Shown piece by piece: positions 7,109 to 15,668 of a stretch of DNA of 64,000 nt (the stretch's first letter is position 1; the number at the start of each line of letters is the position of its first letter). A program made the position numbers and the translations under genes. This stretch comes from CAZYSK01 sp964649415 (GTDB lineage Bacteria > Chloroflexota > Anaerolineae > B4-G1): the NCBI GenBank assembly GCA_964649415.1, contig CAZYSK010000026.1, positions 6,160-70,159 on the forward strand. Direction: 5' to 3'. The notes below the pieces were generated by a model. That model was not told the origin of the DNA and made no database searches. It saw only the letters and a list, made by a program, of their open reading frames with translations.

Positions 7109-8191
7109 ATGGCACATCTGTATGATCGAGACTGGACCCAGCGGGAGCTCTTGCGATACGTGGGACGTATGGAGCAGGTCGCGGGAATCAGGCCGGTGGA
7201 GGCTGGGGATGGGATGGCGCGCGGGGGTCGGGCCCTGGAAGTATGGACGGGGACCGGCTTGATCTTCCACGTGCTGGCGGATAGGGGCCTGGATATCTCC
7301 ACCTGCCGCTACCAGGGCATCTCCATGGCCTGGAATTCCTCTGTGGGAGAGGTACACCCGTCTTACTATGAGCCGGCGGGCCTGGGCTGGTTGCGCTCGT
7401 TCCAAGGGGGCTTGTTCGTGACCGGCGGTCTGGATCAGTATGGTTCACCGTCGGAGGACGCGGGCGAGGCGCTGGGCCTGCATGGGCGCGCGAGCAACCT
7501 GCCCGCTCGCTGCGTGAACTGCCGCACGTCCTGGGCCGGTGACGAGTACGTCCTTGAAGTCTCGGGGGAGGTTCGGCAGACGCGGGTCCACGGCGAGAAC
7601 CTGGTGCTGCGGCGCTGCATATCCACCCGTTTGGGATCGAATAGGATAGAGATCGAGGATGAGGTGAGCAACGAGGGCTTTGCGCCCCATCCGCACATGA
7701 TGCTCTATCACTTCAACCTGGGCTTTCCGCTGCTCAGCGAGAAGTCTGAGCTGCACCTGGAGTCGGAGCAGACGGTGGCCCGCGACGCGCATGCCGAGAC
7801 CGGCATAGCTGCCTGGAAGAACCTGCAGCCACCGACCGCTGGATACAGTGAGCAGGTGTTCCGGCACGTGCCGCAGGCCGACAGCGACGGCAAGGTGCGG
7901 GTTGAGCTGAGGAATCCCTCTCTGAGAACCTCCTCATCTCCGCCTCAGGGGGATCGGGGCGCGCTGGGACTGCGCTTGACGTATGACCGGAGCGATCTGC
8001 CTTACCTCTTCCAGTGGAAGATGATGGGCCAGGGCACGTATGTGCTGGGTATCGAGCCTGGTACCTGTGGCACGATAGAGGGCCGGGCTCAGGCGCGGGA
8101 GGACGGGGGTCTGATCCTTCTGGCCCCGGGTGAGAGCCGTTCCTACCGGTTGGAAGTCGAGGTGGTCGTGTATAGGGAGGGTGAGATATGA
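7109..8191 (+). CDS. DUF4432 family aldose-epimerase-like protein
   Basis: A 360-residue protein. ATG 7109 follows a G-rich ribosome site; GTG 7097 is in frame but less likely. The opening (RELLRYVGRMEQVAGIRPVE), RALEVWTGTGLIFHVLADRG and the long beta-sandwich pattern are those of DUF4432, a galactose-mutarotase-fold family. The proteins probably interconvert or bind sugars in the cytoplasm and are commonly found in carbohydrate operons. It lies just downstream of the transketolase/SAF remnant and upstream of a sugar-binding lipoprotein. All residues expected for a complete fold seem present, so this gene appears intact although its neighbours have decayed. Confidence 0.8.
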   Translation: MAHLYDRDWTQRELLRYVGRMEQVAGIRPVEAGDGMARGGRALEVWTGTGLIFHVLADRGLDISTCRYQGISMAWNSSVGEVHPSYYEPAGLGWLRSFQGGLFVTGGLDQYGSPSEDAGEALGLHGRASNLPARCVNCRTSWAGDEYVLEVSGEVRQTRVHGENLVLRRCISTRLGSNRIEIEDEVSNEGFAPHPHMMLYHFNLGFPLLSEKSELHLESEQTVARDAHAETGIAAWKNLQPPTAGYSEQVFRHVPQADSDGKVRVELRNPSLRTSSSPPQGDRGALGLRLTYDRSDLPYLFQWKMMGQGTYVLGIEPGTCGTIEGRAQAREDGGLILLAPGESRSYRLEVEVVVYREGEI

Positions 8192-8270
8192 AGAGGGGTT
8201 GGCCAAGGCCGTGGCGGTGCTCAATCAAGCTCTTATGAGCGAGCCGCCCGGTGAGATGTTCTGGGCGTAG
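8181..8270 (+). pseudogene. Short C-terminal coding remnant between DUF4432 and the sugar-binding gene
   Basis: A frame overlapping the DUF4432 stop encodes VRYEEGLAKAVAVLNQAL followed by MSEPPGEMFWA and a stop at 8270. The sequence looks like a genuine protein tail (amphipathic helix ending in an aromatic residue) but no start or body accompanies it, and the family was not recognised. It may be the surviving end of another deleted gene of this locus. The remaining bases to 8439 show no further gene. Confidence 0.3.
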
Positions 8271-8439
8271 CGTGTTTCACAGTGGGGGATACCGTGCGGA
8301 CGTGGACATCTGGCGTGTGTTGCGTGGGGCATAGCGCTGCGCGTGGATGCATGGAGGTGGGGAGGTCAGATATCGGCTGTCACGCATCGCGCTAGCACAT
8401 GCAAGGGCGCTTGGGCGCTCAAGAGAGGGAAGGGAGACA

Positions 8440-9867
8440 GTGGACGAGGGGGGAAAGCGACTTACCCGTAGGGATTTTCTGCGTGGGGCGACACTAGCTG
8501 CTGCAGGGGCGCTCGTTGCGGCGTGTGCTCCCGAGCCAGAAGTCGTCACGCAGGTCGTCAAGGAGACGGTCGTCGTCGAGGTTGAGGCCGACGAGATCGT
8601 CAAGGAGGTTGAGGTCCAGAAAGTCGTGACGGCCACGCCTCCGCCCGAGGAAGCGATCACGCTCGTAGTCGTGCATTGGGCCGAGGCCGAGTACGTAGAC
8701 GCCCACCTGGTGCCTATGTGGGAGGCGAGGTTTCCCAACAGGATGCTCGACATCCGCTACACGCCTCTCGAGGGGTACCTGCCCAAGCTAACTATGGCCC
8801 TTGCCAGTGGCGACCCACCTGATGTCTATTTCTTCACCAGTTCCACGGGCCTCGCGTTGGCGCACGTGGGCGCGGTCCGGCCGCTGAATTCCTACATGGA
8901 CGCGATGGGCTGGGACTGGGGCAAGTACTGGCCTATGTGCGAGAAGACCACCGATATCCATCTGAACGGTATGACCTTTGGCATCCCTCGTGAGATTCTG
9001 ACGACGTACGTCTACTACAACATGGACCTGTTTGACGAATACGGCGTCGAGTATCCCACCAATGAGTGGACGTTCCAGGATATGTTGGAGGCGGCTAAGG
9101 CGCTCACGCTGGATACGAACGGGGATGGTGAGACAGACATCTTTGGCTGGCACTGCAACTACGGAAGCTACAAGATGACCAACGGCATGCGCAACTGGGG
9201 CTCGGAGTACCGGGAGATCGTCGCCGAGGATGGCAAGACGTTCAACCTGAACACGCCGGAGACCCAGGAGATGATCGCGTTCTTCGCGGATCTGATCCTC
9301 GAATCAAACGTCTGTCCCAATCCGGAACTGGGCCAGGGGGCGAACTTCAGCGACCAGACCGCGGCGATGTACGATACGGGCCAGTGGCACACCGGCGGCC
9401 TGCGGCAGCTTCCGGCGGGTGAGAAGTTTCGTTGGGGCGCGGTGATCGCATGCGCAGGGCCGGAGGGCGTCCGATCGAGCTATGCCGACACCAAGAACTG
9501 GGGCATCCCCATGGCATCGCGTTACCCGGATGAGGCATGGGATTGGGTGGTCATGGCCACCAGCCCGGAGGGCATTGAGCCAATGATCACGGCGGGCAAC
9601 TTCCTGCCGCCCTTCAAGCCTGATACTTGCGAGGGCTTCCAGTTCGGCGAGGGGATGCCCGAGGATCACACGCCCTACTGCGAAGGCCTGAACTACGCCT
9701 TCAACTGGCCGCGACCGGGCGAGGTCGGGTCGCGCAATGCCTGGGACACCTACATGGGCATGTGCCGCGTGGGCCAGATCACGCCCGCCGAGTGCCTCCA
9801 GAAGTGGGCGGAGGACTCACAGAAGGCGATTGACGACTGGTGGGCGCAGAAGACCGCTGTGGCATAA
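8440..9867 (+). CDS. ABC transporter sugar-binding lipoprotein (family 1 extracellular solute-binding)
   Basis: A 475-residue protein from GTG 8440, 4 bases after AGGGAG. The N-terminus has a twin-arginine signal (LTRRDFLRGATLAAAGALVA) running into a lipobox ending AAC at about residue 28, so it is exported folded and lipid-anchored. A Val/Glu-rich linker follows. The mature part has the usual solute-binding features: MWEARFPNRMLDIRYTPLEG, LTMALASGDPPDVYFF, and D-x-N-x-D-G-type DTNGDGETDIFGW. It would deliver a sugar or oligosaccharide to an ABC permease, but no permease or ATPase genes lie nearby. The next gene is a decayed VCBS fragment, so the permease genes may have been lost here or lie elsewhere. 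Confidence 0.9.
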   Translation: MDEGGKRLTRRDFLRGATLAAAGALVAACAPEPEVVTQVVKETVVVEVEADEIVKEVEVQKVVTATPPPEEAITLVVVHWAEAEYVDAHLVPMWEARFPNRMLDIRYTPLEGYLPKLTMALASGDPPDVYFFTSSTGLALAHVGAVRPLNSYMDAMGWDWGKYWPMCEKTTDIHLNGMTFGIPREILTTYVYYNMDLFDEYGVEYPTNEWTFQDMLEAAKALTLDTNGDGETDIFGWHCNYGSYKMTNGMRNWGSEYREIVAEDGKTFNLNTPETQEMIAFFADLILESNVCPNPELGQGANFSDQTAAMYDTGQWHTGGLRQLPAGEKFRWGAVIACAGPEGVRSSYADTKNWGIPMASRYPDEAWDWVVMATSPEGIEPMITAGNFLPPFKPDTCEGFQFGEGMPEDHTPYCEGLNYAFNWPRPGEVGSRNAWDTYMGMCRVGQITPAECLQKWAEDSQKAIDDWWAQKTAVA

Positions 9868-9872
9868 TCGCA

Positions 9873-10303
9873 TTGCCTATCTATCGCCGTCACACGATCT
9901 ACGTGGGCGAGCCCAGCGAGCGCACGCTGTGCGTCCTCGGCGATCTGGACAACGACGGCGTGCCCGAGATCGTGATCGGCGCGCGCCGTCCCAAGACGGA
10001 GCTGTATATTGGCTGGGCCGTACTGAGAGTGGCGCGTGGCGACGATACACGATGGACGAAGGCTGCGGGCCGCTGGAGGCCGGCGGCTTCCTCGCCGACA
10101 TCACCGGCAATGGCTGTCTCGATTTCGTGGGCGCCCACGATGCCAGCGGCGACCGGGTCTTGTGGTGGGAGCAGCCAGCCGACCCCACACGGCCCTGGAT
10201 ACGGCGGGAGATGTTCCAGATGCCGGCTAACAAGTCCCACGATCAGCTCGTGGCCGATATCGACGGCGACGGGCGGCTGGAGGTGGACGACTTCATTCGA
10301 TAA
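9873..10303 (+). pseudogene. Frameshifted FG-GAP/VCBS-repeat protein fragment
   Basis: The first frame gives RHTIYVGEPSERTLCVLGDL then DNDGVPEIVIGARRPKTELY. Close to 10005-10010 the homology moves to another frame, WLGRTESGAWRRYTMDEGCG, and continues with GGFLADITGNGCLDFVGAHD and VADIDGDGRLEVDD before a stop at 10303. DxDxDG-like Ca-binding loops in each part identify VCBS/FG-GAP beta-propeller blades. Both a frameshift and loss of the rest of the propeller are present, and no start codon with a ribosome site is seen. Intact relatives are secreted proteins, often linked to carbohydrate-active loci. Confidence 0.7.
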
Positions 10304-10392
10304 TGATAAAATACGTCAAGCCGCATAACCAGGAGCCGCCCGGTGAGGAGGCCCGTCAGTAAACGCAGTCACGTATCGCGTCGTGCATGCTT

Positions 10393-10432
10393 CACTGCCC
10401 CGGTCAAGCGCGCCGGGGCAGTGCTTGTGTTG
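10393..10432 (+). terminator. Hairpin terminator after the sugar-binding/VCBS region
   Basis: CACTGCCCCGG (10393-10403) pairs perfectly with 10413-10423 over a 9-base loop and is followed by a T-rich stretch (CTTGTGTTG). It separates the sugar-binding transcription unit from the MFS gene. Confidence 0.6.
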
Positions 10433-10510
10433 CGAGAGGCATGGGGAGTGTCAAACGTCGCGGCCGTGGACGTCCGGCGTCAAACGTCAGATGCCAGACG
10501 GTTGGGGAAC

Positions 10511-10635
10511 GCGGATGCAGACATCCGTGTCTAGAGAGCTGAGCGGATGCAGACATCCGTGTCTAGAGAGCTGAGCGGATGCAGACATCTGCGTCTAGAT
10601 AGTTGAGCGGATGCAGACATCCGTGTCTGGAGAAG
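10511..10635. repeat. Four tandem 32-bp repeats, each with an internal hairpin
   Basis: Units begin at 10511, 10543, 10575 and 10607. The first two are identical over 32 bases, the third has a few substitutions, and the fourth is cut short at its 3' end. Each contains CGGATG-CAGA-CATCCG, a 6-bp stem with a 4-base loop, followed by a TCTAGA-containing linker. They lie directly upstream of the MFS transporter gene. There are no unique spacers, so this is not a CRISPR array. Confidence 0.9.
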
Positions 10636-10707
10636 AGTTGGGTAGGCGCGCTGTACCTGGATATGGATGACCTGGACTATGCGGACTCTGTGGAGGTTGC
10701 TCTTGGG

Positions 10708-11919
10708 ATGACTGAATCGGTGGAAAACACGGCGCGCCGGGCAACGTCGTCGTCGCCGTCGCTGCGGGGCGAGGGCATCGTGCTCCGCGGGCTCTATTTC
10801 CTGTTCTACGGCAGCGGTGCGTCCTGGTATCCGTTTTTCAACGTGTATCTGCAGCAGGTAGGGCTTTCGGGCGTGCAGATCGGCACGCTTTCGGCCATCC
10901 GCCCGGCGGTGATGGTCCTCACCCAGCCGCTCTGGGGTGTGGTCGCGGACCTGTGGGGACGCTGGCGCACTCTGTTCTTGACCATGTTGCTCGCGGCCGT
11001 GTCGGTGCTCGGCTTCGCGTGGGGCGCGGGTTTCTGGTTTTTGCTCTTGTGGACCGTGCTGCAGGCCTTTCTGTCCAATCCGGTCGGGCCACTGGTGGAC
11101 AGCCTGGTGCTCGACTATCTGGAGAGCGAAAGTGGTCTGTCCTACGGTCGCCTTCGCCTATGGGGGGCCGTTGGCTGGGCGCTTCTGTCGTATGTCGCGG
11201 GCCGGGTGATCACAGGCCGGGACATGCGTCTCATATTCGTGTGTGGCGCTGTGTTGATGTTGTCCGGATGGGGTCTGGCGCTGTGCACACCACGCAAGAC
11301 GGGGGCGACCACCCACACCCCGGGCAGCGACTGGCGGGGCATCGGCCCACTTCTGCGTAACCGGCGGCTCGTGACCTTCCTGATACTGGTGGCACTCCTG
11401 TACGTGGGCGCATCGCCCGCATTCAGCTTCTTCTCGGTCTATATGAATGAGCTAGGGGCCTCCCGCCAGATGATCGGCCTCGCCCTCGGCATACAAGGGT
11501 TGAGCGAGTTGCCTGTGTACCTAGTCGCCAACGCCGTGATCAAGCGCCTGGGGCTGACGAAGACGCTCGTGGTGACGTTCGTCGTGATGTCGGCGCGGGC
11601 GCTTCTCTACTCCTGGATATCGGAGCCGACGCTTGCGGTCATGCTGCAACTTGCCCACGGCTCGTTTTCTCTGTTCCTGGTTGCCTCGGTCGAGTACGTC
11701 AACCGCACGGTGCCAAGTGTGTGGCGTGCCACGGGGCAGTCTCTGTTCTGGGCGGCGCACATGGGTCTCGGGGCGATCCTGGGGAACTTGCTGGCGGGCG
11801 TTCTCTACGACCGGGTGGGGGCGCAGGGGCTATTTCGTTGGAGTGGCTTCATCATCCTGGCCGTGGCCCTTGTGGCGGCGGTCGCTTTGCGGGAAAGACC
11901 TGTGCGGCAGGAGACGTGA
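10708..11919 (+). CDS. MFS transporter (MFS_1-like / nucleoside-H+ symporter-type)
   Basis: A 403-residue protein with twelve hydrophobic segments in two halves of six. The chosen ATG 10708 lies 11 bases after GGAGG; ATG 10663 is an in-frame alternative that would add a hydrophilic 15-residue leader. The first loop carries GVVADLWGRWRTLF, the family's short loop signature, and helix 1 reads LRGLYFLFYGSGASWYPFF, typical of the 3-phenylpropionate/nucleoside permease-like subgroup. The substrate is unknown; the location next to sugar genes suggests a carbohydrate or its breakdown product. The 32-bp hairpin repeats lie immediately upstream, and 7-bp repeats follow the stop. Confidence 0.85.
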   Translation: MTESVENTARRATSSSPSLRGEGIVLRGLYFLFYGSGASWYPFFNVYLQQVGLSGVQIGTLSAIRPAVMVLTQPLWGVVADLWGRWRTLFLTMLLAAVSVLGFAWGAGFWFLLLWTVLQAFLSNPVGPLVDSLVLDYLESESGLSYGRLRLWGAVGWALLSYVAGRVITGRDMRLIFVCGAVLMLSGWGLALCTPRKTGATTHTPGSDWRGIGPLLRNRRLVTFLILVALLYVGASPAFSFFSVYMNELGASRQMIGLALGIQGLSELPVYLVANAVIKRLGLTKTLVVTFVVMSARALLYSWISEPTLAVMLQLAHGSFSLFLVASVEYVNRTVPSVWRATGQSLFWAAHMGLGAILGNLLAGVLYDRVGAQGLFRWSGFIILAVALVAAVALRERPVRQET

Positions 11920-11928
11920 GGTGCAGGA

Positions 11929-11960
11929 GGCAGGATGCAGGATGCAGGATGCAGGATGCA
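11929..11960. repeat. Tandem 7-bp repeat (CAGGATG units)
   Basis: Four consecutive copies of the 7-base unit CAGGATG, preceded by a variant copy (CAGGAGG), directly after the MFS stop codon. A simple slippage-type repeat. Confidence 0.85.
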
Positions 11961-11989
11961 AGGGGCAATGGGCAAGTTCGTGGGTGAGC

Positions 11990-12076
11990 GTGGACATTTA
12001 TGTCTTGCACGACATGCGCCACGAGGAGATCGGGGCCTTCCTGCATGCGCTGGCCGCCGAGGACTGCCGCGGATAG
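11990..12076 (+). pseudogene. Possible short coding remnant upstream of gpmA
   Basis: From GTG 11990 a 28-residue frame reads VDIYVLHDMRHEEIGAFLHA then LAAEDCRG and stop. Composition is protein-like but the family was not recognised and the frame has no separate ribosome site. It may be a tail left by a deletion, like other fragments in this part of the window, or a chance ORF. Confidence 0.2.
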
Positions 12077-12127
12077 GAGAGACACACGATAGTAGGATAC
12101 AGATACATACATACATAAGGAGATAAC

Positions 12128-12886
12128 GTGCCTCAACTTGTACTGCTTCGCCACGGCGAGAGTGTGTGGAACAAGGAGAATCGCTTCACGGGTTGGACGG
12201 ATGTCGATCTGTCTGAGCAGGGAATCGTCGAAGCCCGCCAAGGCGGGAAGCTGCTCGTCGCAGAGGGCTTCGAATTCGATGTCGCGTTTACTTCAGTGCT
12301 CAAGCGCGCCATCCGGACCCTGTGGATCGTGCTGGAAGAGATGGACCTGATGTGGCTGCCTGTGGAACGCAGTTGGCGACTGAACGAGCGACACTATGGC
12401 GCGCTGCAAGGCCTGAACAAGGCAGAGACGGCGAAGAAAGAAGGCGCCGAGCAAGTATATCGCTGGAGGCGCAGCTTCGCCGTGCGTCCTCCGGCGCTGA
12501 GTATTGACGATCCCAGACACCCGGGGTTCGAGCGACAGTACGCTCGATTGGAACCGGCGCAACTGCCCGCCGCCGAGTCACTGAAAGACACGCTGGAGCG
12601 GGTCATGCCTTATTGGTATACGTCCATTGTGCCCTGCCTCCAGGCCGGAGACAGGGTCTTGATCTCGGCGCACGGCAACAGCCTGCGGGCGCTAGTCAAG
12701 CACCTGGACCACATATCAGACGATGAGATCCCCGAGCTCAACATACCTACCGGAATTCCGCTCGTCTACCGATTGGATGAGAACCTGGATGTGATTGATC
12801 GCCATTACCTCGGCGATGCGCGGGCTGCTAGAGCGGCAGCCGAGGCCGTGGCACGGCAGGCGCAGGCGGGACCTGGCGCTGCCTGA
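12128..12886 (+). CDS. gpmA: 2,3-bisphosphoglycerate-dependent phosphoglycerate mutase
   Basis: A 252-residue protein, the normal length for dPGM. GTG 12128 is 6 bases after AAGGAG. The phosphohistidine motif LRHGESVWNKENRFTGW is at residues 6-22, followed by DVDLSEQG, the Glu-containing WRLNERHYGALQGLNK, and the second catalytic His in LISAHGNSLRALVKHL. It interconverts 3- and 2-phosphoglycerate in glycolysis and gluconeogenesis. The C-terminal ARAARAAAEAVARQAQAG tail is a low-complexity extension. It is convergent with the membrane-protein gene ending at 12914. Confidence 0.95.
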   Translation: MPQLVLLRHGESVWNKENRFTGWTDVDLSEQGIVEARQGGKLLVAEGFEFDVAFTSVLKRAIRTLWIVLEEMDLMWLPVERSWRLNERHYGALQGLNKAETAKKEGAEQVYRWRRSFAVRPPALSIDDPRHPGFERQYARLEPAQLPAAESLKDTLERVMPYWYTSIVPCLQAGDRVLISAHGNSLRALVKHLDHISDDEIPELNIPTGIPLVYRLDENLDVIDRHYLGDARAARAAAEAVARQAQAGPGAA

Positions 12887-12913
12887 CCGTCTGCGTTGGG
12901 CATCGGCAACCGC

Positions 12914-13822
12914 TCACTCGCCCACTGAATGCTGTATCGAGACCTGGCCAATCGCCTGGCTCACTTCCAAATCCACGCGATGGTCGGCACTCTCATAGTC
13001 TGGCGATACGTAGGCATCTCCCTGCTGCCGGTAGCCCTCCGGCAGGTCCGCGCTGCCCAGCGCTGTGTCGGTCTGGATGCGCGCCGCCATCTCCCTGGGG
13101 ATGACGACCACGGTCTTGCCGATTGCGCCCTCGATCCTGGCTTGGAAACTGCCCGCCTCAGGCAGAACAACAGTCACCTGGCCGATCCCTATGCTCACTT
13201 GTAGGTCGGTCACTGTTAGGTCGGTCAGGTCCACCTCGCATTCCCCCATACCAAAGCTGACCTCCAGATCCAGGGGCACATCGGGCGTGAGTTCTATGTC
13301 CCAGCCCCGATGGCTATCCCAACCACCCAGCGCCGGGGCGAATACGCCCGCGCTCCGCAGCGCGAGTTTCGCCGTCTCGTCCGCAACCGTGAAGTCATGG
13401 CTCACTTGCTCGCCTCTTGTTGGCCGGACCACGCCTTCCAGCAGGTTCCCGGACTCCGTGAGCGATTCCACGTGTACCCGGCCGACTGCGGGGGCGAGGA
13501 CGACCTCGGCCCGCGTGGCCCCGTTGAGCGCCTGCGATATCTCCTCCGCCGGTACGGCTGGCACGACGCCTGTGTTGAACAGCCACAGCGCGCCTGCGAC
13601 CGCGGCAGCGAGAATGGCCAGCGCCAACAGAGAACCCCACACCGAACGCCGTCCGAGGAGGAGATCCAGGCCCGCGGCGATGAGCAGGACAGGCCATAGG
13701 CCGAGGATCACGTCCCACACGCTCCAGGACAACACGCCCAGGTTATTCAGCAGGAAGACGATCCCCAGGCCGATCAGAATCACAGGGCCAACCAGGCTGC
13801 CCCTACGTTTTGGCTCTTCCAT
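12914..13822 (-). CDS. LiaF-like membrane protein (DUF5668 + LiaF-type beta-helix domain)
   Basis: A 302-residue protein. Start ATG 13822 follows AAAGGAG by 6 bases; the longer ORF upstream is repeat-derived. A LiaI/LiaF-type transmembrane region comes first (GPVILIGLGIVFLLNNLGVL, WPVLLIAAGLDLLLGRRS, then a third helix), followed by an extracytoplasmic region of short strands: ECEVDLTDLTVTDLQVSIGI and LEVSQAIGQVSIQ. This layout is typical of cell-envelope stress proteins related to LiaF. It is the last of four related membrane genes on this strand. Family role: sensing or modulating envelope stress; no two-component genes are nearby. Confidence 0.75.
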   Translation of the reverse strand: MEEPKRRGSLVGPVILIGLGIVFLLNNLGVLSWSVWDVILGLWPVLLIAAGLDLLLGRRSVWGSLLALAILAAAVAGALWLFNTGVVPAVPAEEISQALNGATRAEVVLAPAVGRVHVESLTESGNLLEGVVRPTRGEQVSHDFTVADETAKLALRSAGVFAPALGGWDSHRGWDIELTPDVPLDLEVSFGMGECEVDLTDLTVTDLQVSIGIGQVTVVLPEAGSFQARIEGAIGKTVVVIPREMAARIQTDTALGSADLPEGYRQQGDAYVSPDYESADHRVDLEVSQAIGQVSIQHSVGE

Positions 13823-13868
13823 GTATTCTCCTTTCACGCTGGGCGCGGCCACCGCGCCCCTACGTAGT

Positions 13869-13997
13869 CTGGACCGCGGCCATCCTGGCCGCACTATCCG
13901 CGCCCCTACGCACAATTGGCGTCTGATAGTCCTTGGGAGTGAAAGGGCGCTGATTGCACCCTTATGCGACCTGGACCGCGGCCATCCTGGCCGCACT
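13869..13997. repeat. 27-bp intergenic direct repeat with surrounding GC-rich copies
   Basis: An identical 27-base sequence beginning CTGGACCGCGGCCATCCTGG occurs at 13869-13895 and 13971-13997, 102 bases apart. The motif GCGCCCCTACG also recurs between and beside the copies. The unit contains an internal palindrome (GCGGCCATCCTGGCCGC). These fill the 248-base gap between two LiaF-like genes and carry no gene. Confidence 0.8.
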
Positions 13998-14070
13998 GTC
14001 GCCGCCCCCACCCAAGACCGATGTTTGATGCCTCGCGTTTGTCGCCTGACGTCTGTTGCCCAACCGTGCC

Positions 14071-14718
14071 TCACCAGCTCCTCTTGGAGCTGAGGGTGCG
14101 GAAAATAAGATACACCCCGGCCAGGACCAGGACGACAGGCCAGACGTATCTGAAGGCCTCAGTGGCGGCGGCTGTGATCACCACACCCAGCACGAACATC
14201 ACGGCGGCAGGGATGAGCGCCCATTTCATCCTTCCTCCCGGGGTCTGCAGGAAGGAGAGCAGGCCGAAGGTAAGCGCCAGTCCCAGGAAGAAGACCCCGC
14301 CCATCTCGGCACCCTCGAAGACCGACGAGAGGCCGGCCACCAGCGCGAGCGTGATCAGCACACCGCCGGGGATGACGGCCCACCAGTGCTCCCGGTTGAC
14401 GAAGTAGATCACCCAGAAGCTGGCTCCGATTCCAAGCAGGAAGACCATGCCCGCCCAGTCGCCGCCGCCCTCAGGAATGAGCTCGTTCAGCGCGATCGTC
14501 CCTGCCAGTCCCAGCAGCGCGAACCCCGGGATGACTGCCCACCATTGCTCGCGGTCGGTCAGGAACACGTACAGGAACATCGCGCCACCAGCACCGAAGA
14601 GCAGTGCCCAGAGCAGGCTCAGAGCACCCACCACTATCCCGACGTTCTGGAGCAGGAACAGGACCCCGACTGCGATCAGCAGGATCGCTCCCACAACCCG
14701 TATCTCAAACCGTTTCAT
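14071..14718 (-). CDS. Polytopic membrane protein, DUF5668-related
   Basis: A 215-residue protein. ATG 14718 is preceded by GGGAGGTATGGC. It has about eight hydrophobic segments arranged as a repeated unit: REQWWAVIPGFALLGLAGTI and REHWWAVIPGGVLITLALVA are clearly duplicated, and a third degenerate copy (GRMKWALIPAAVMFVLGVVI) follows. Helix one is LiaI-like (VGAILLIAVGVLFLLQNVGI). Found between two LiaF-like genes with short gaps, it probably belongs to the same operon. No catalytic motif is visible; a role in the envelope is inferred only from context. Confidence 0.7.
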   Translation of the reverse strand: MKRFEIRVVGAILLIAVGVLFLLQNVGIVVGALSLLWALLFGAGGAMFLYVFLTDREQWWAVIPGFALLGLAGTIALNELIPEGGGDWAGMVFLLGIGASFWVIYFVNREHWWAVIPGGVLITLALVAGLSSVFEGAEMGGVFFLGLALTFGLLSFLQTPGGRMKWALIPAAVMFVLGVVITAAATEAFRYVWPVVLVLAGVYLIFRTLSSKRSW

Positions 14719-14729
14719 GCCATACCTCC

Positions 14730-15527
14730 CTAGCGGATGCTGACCGAGCCGACGCCGACGTCGATGTCGATGTCCACCTTGTTGGTCGCCGTGTCGTAGT
14801 CCGGGGACTGATACACCCCGCCGGTTTTCGGGAAGCGGTCCCGATCCACCTGGATTGAGGCCAATCCACCGCTGGTCCGGATGCGGGCTGCAACGCCTGA
14901 GGGCACGTGGACGGTGACCGAGGCCGCCCCGGTCTTGATGACGGCTTGGGTGTGCCCAGCGTTGGCCGGTAGTTTCAGATCCGTCGAGCTGGCCCCGCTC
15001 TGCAGCCGAAGATCGGTCACGCGCAGGCCGGTCAGATCCAGCCGGGCGTCGTTGGCCCCGATCTCGAAGTCCAGCGAGAGTGGAATCTGGCTGTTCAGGC
15101 CGAACGACCAGTCGAGCGTGCGTCCTGGCCCCCACATCCAGGGCACGGCGAAGGGCGGAAAGGAGCGCGGCATGCGCATGAGTACGTCGAGCGTGTCTCC
15201 CTCCCGGCTCACGCGGTAGTCCAGTCCACCACCGAACGTCCCGGTCGCCAGTTCGCCCGGGCCGGCGCTGGAGTCCAGGCGCAGCCGTCCGGCCCCGTGG
15301 TGGATACGGACCCGGGCCTGACCGGCGCCCTCAAGCGGGATCGTTGCCTCCTCGGCCTCAATCGAGCCTCGTCCAGCGAGGACGCCCCACAGGATCCACA
15401 GGCCCAGAGCAATCAGGACGAGTGGCCAGATCAGGTCGCCCACATCGATGGCCAGAACGTTGTCCAGCAGGAGCAGAACGCCGATGAGGATCAGGATGCT
15501 TCCCCAGAACACAGTGCTTCTTCTCAT
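14730..15527 (-). CDS. LiaF/DUF5668-type membrane-anchored protein with adhesin-like beta domain
   Basis: A 265-residue protein. Two N-terminal helices (WGSILILIGVLLLLDNVLAI and LIWPLVLIALGLWILWGVLA) are followed by a long domain of short beta strands: LDFEIGANDARLDLTGLRVT, DLRLQSGASSTDLKLPANA and IDIDVGVGSVSIR. The pattern matches LiaF-like/DUF4097-type beta-helix domains located outside the membrane. The next gene on this strand starts 11 bases after the stop, so the two are co-transcribed. It is closely similar in plan to the protein at 12914-13822 and probably arose by duplication. Confidence 0.75.
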   Translation of the reverse strand: MRRSTVFWGSILILIGVLLLLDNVLAIDVGDLIWPLVLIALGLWILWGVLAGRGSIEAEEATIPLEGAGQARVRIHHGAGRLRLDSSAGPGELATGTFGGGLDYRVSREGDTLDVLMRMPRSFPPFAVPWMWGPGRTLDWSFGLNSQIPLSLDFEIGANDARLDLTGLRVTDLRLQSGASSTDLKLPANAGHTQAVIKTGAASVTVHVPSGVAARIRTSGGLASIQVDRDRFPKTGGVYQSPDYDTATNKVDIDIDVGVGSVSIR

Positions 15528-15668
15528 GTGGTTTCCCTCCTATGTGCCAGTCTTGTCCAACTATGTAGTATTACGCCGGAATCCGCCGGAAGTTGCGGCA
15601 TAGCCGCCCCCGGTCACGGAGGGCAGGTATTCAGTTGAGCGGATCGGTGTCTCGTGCCGCCCGACGGG

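Noticed and set aside
10511..10635. 32-bp repeats as a CRISPR array
   Set aside because: The units are head-to-tail without unique spacers and no cas gene is near.
13823..14074. N-terminal extension of the LiaF-like ORF
   Set aside because: The added residues are translated from the 27-bp intergenic repeats; ATG 13822 has a strong ribosome site.
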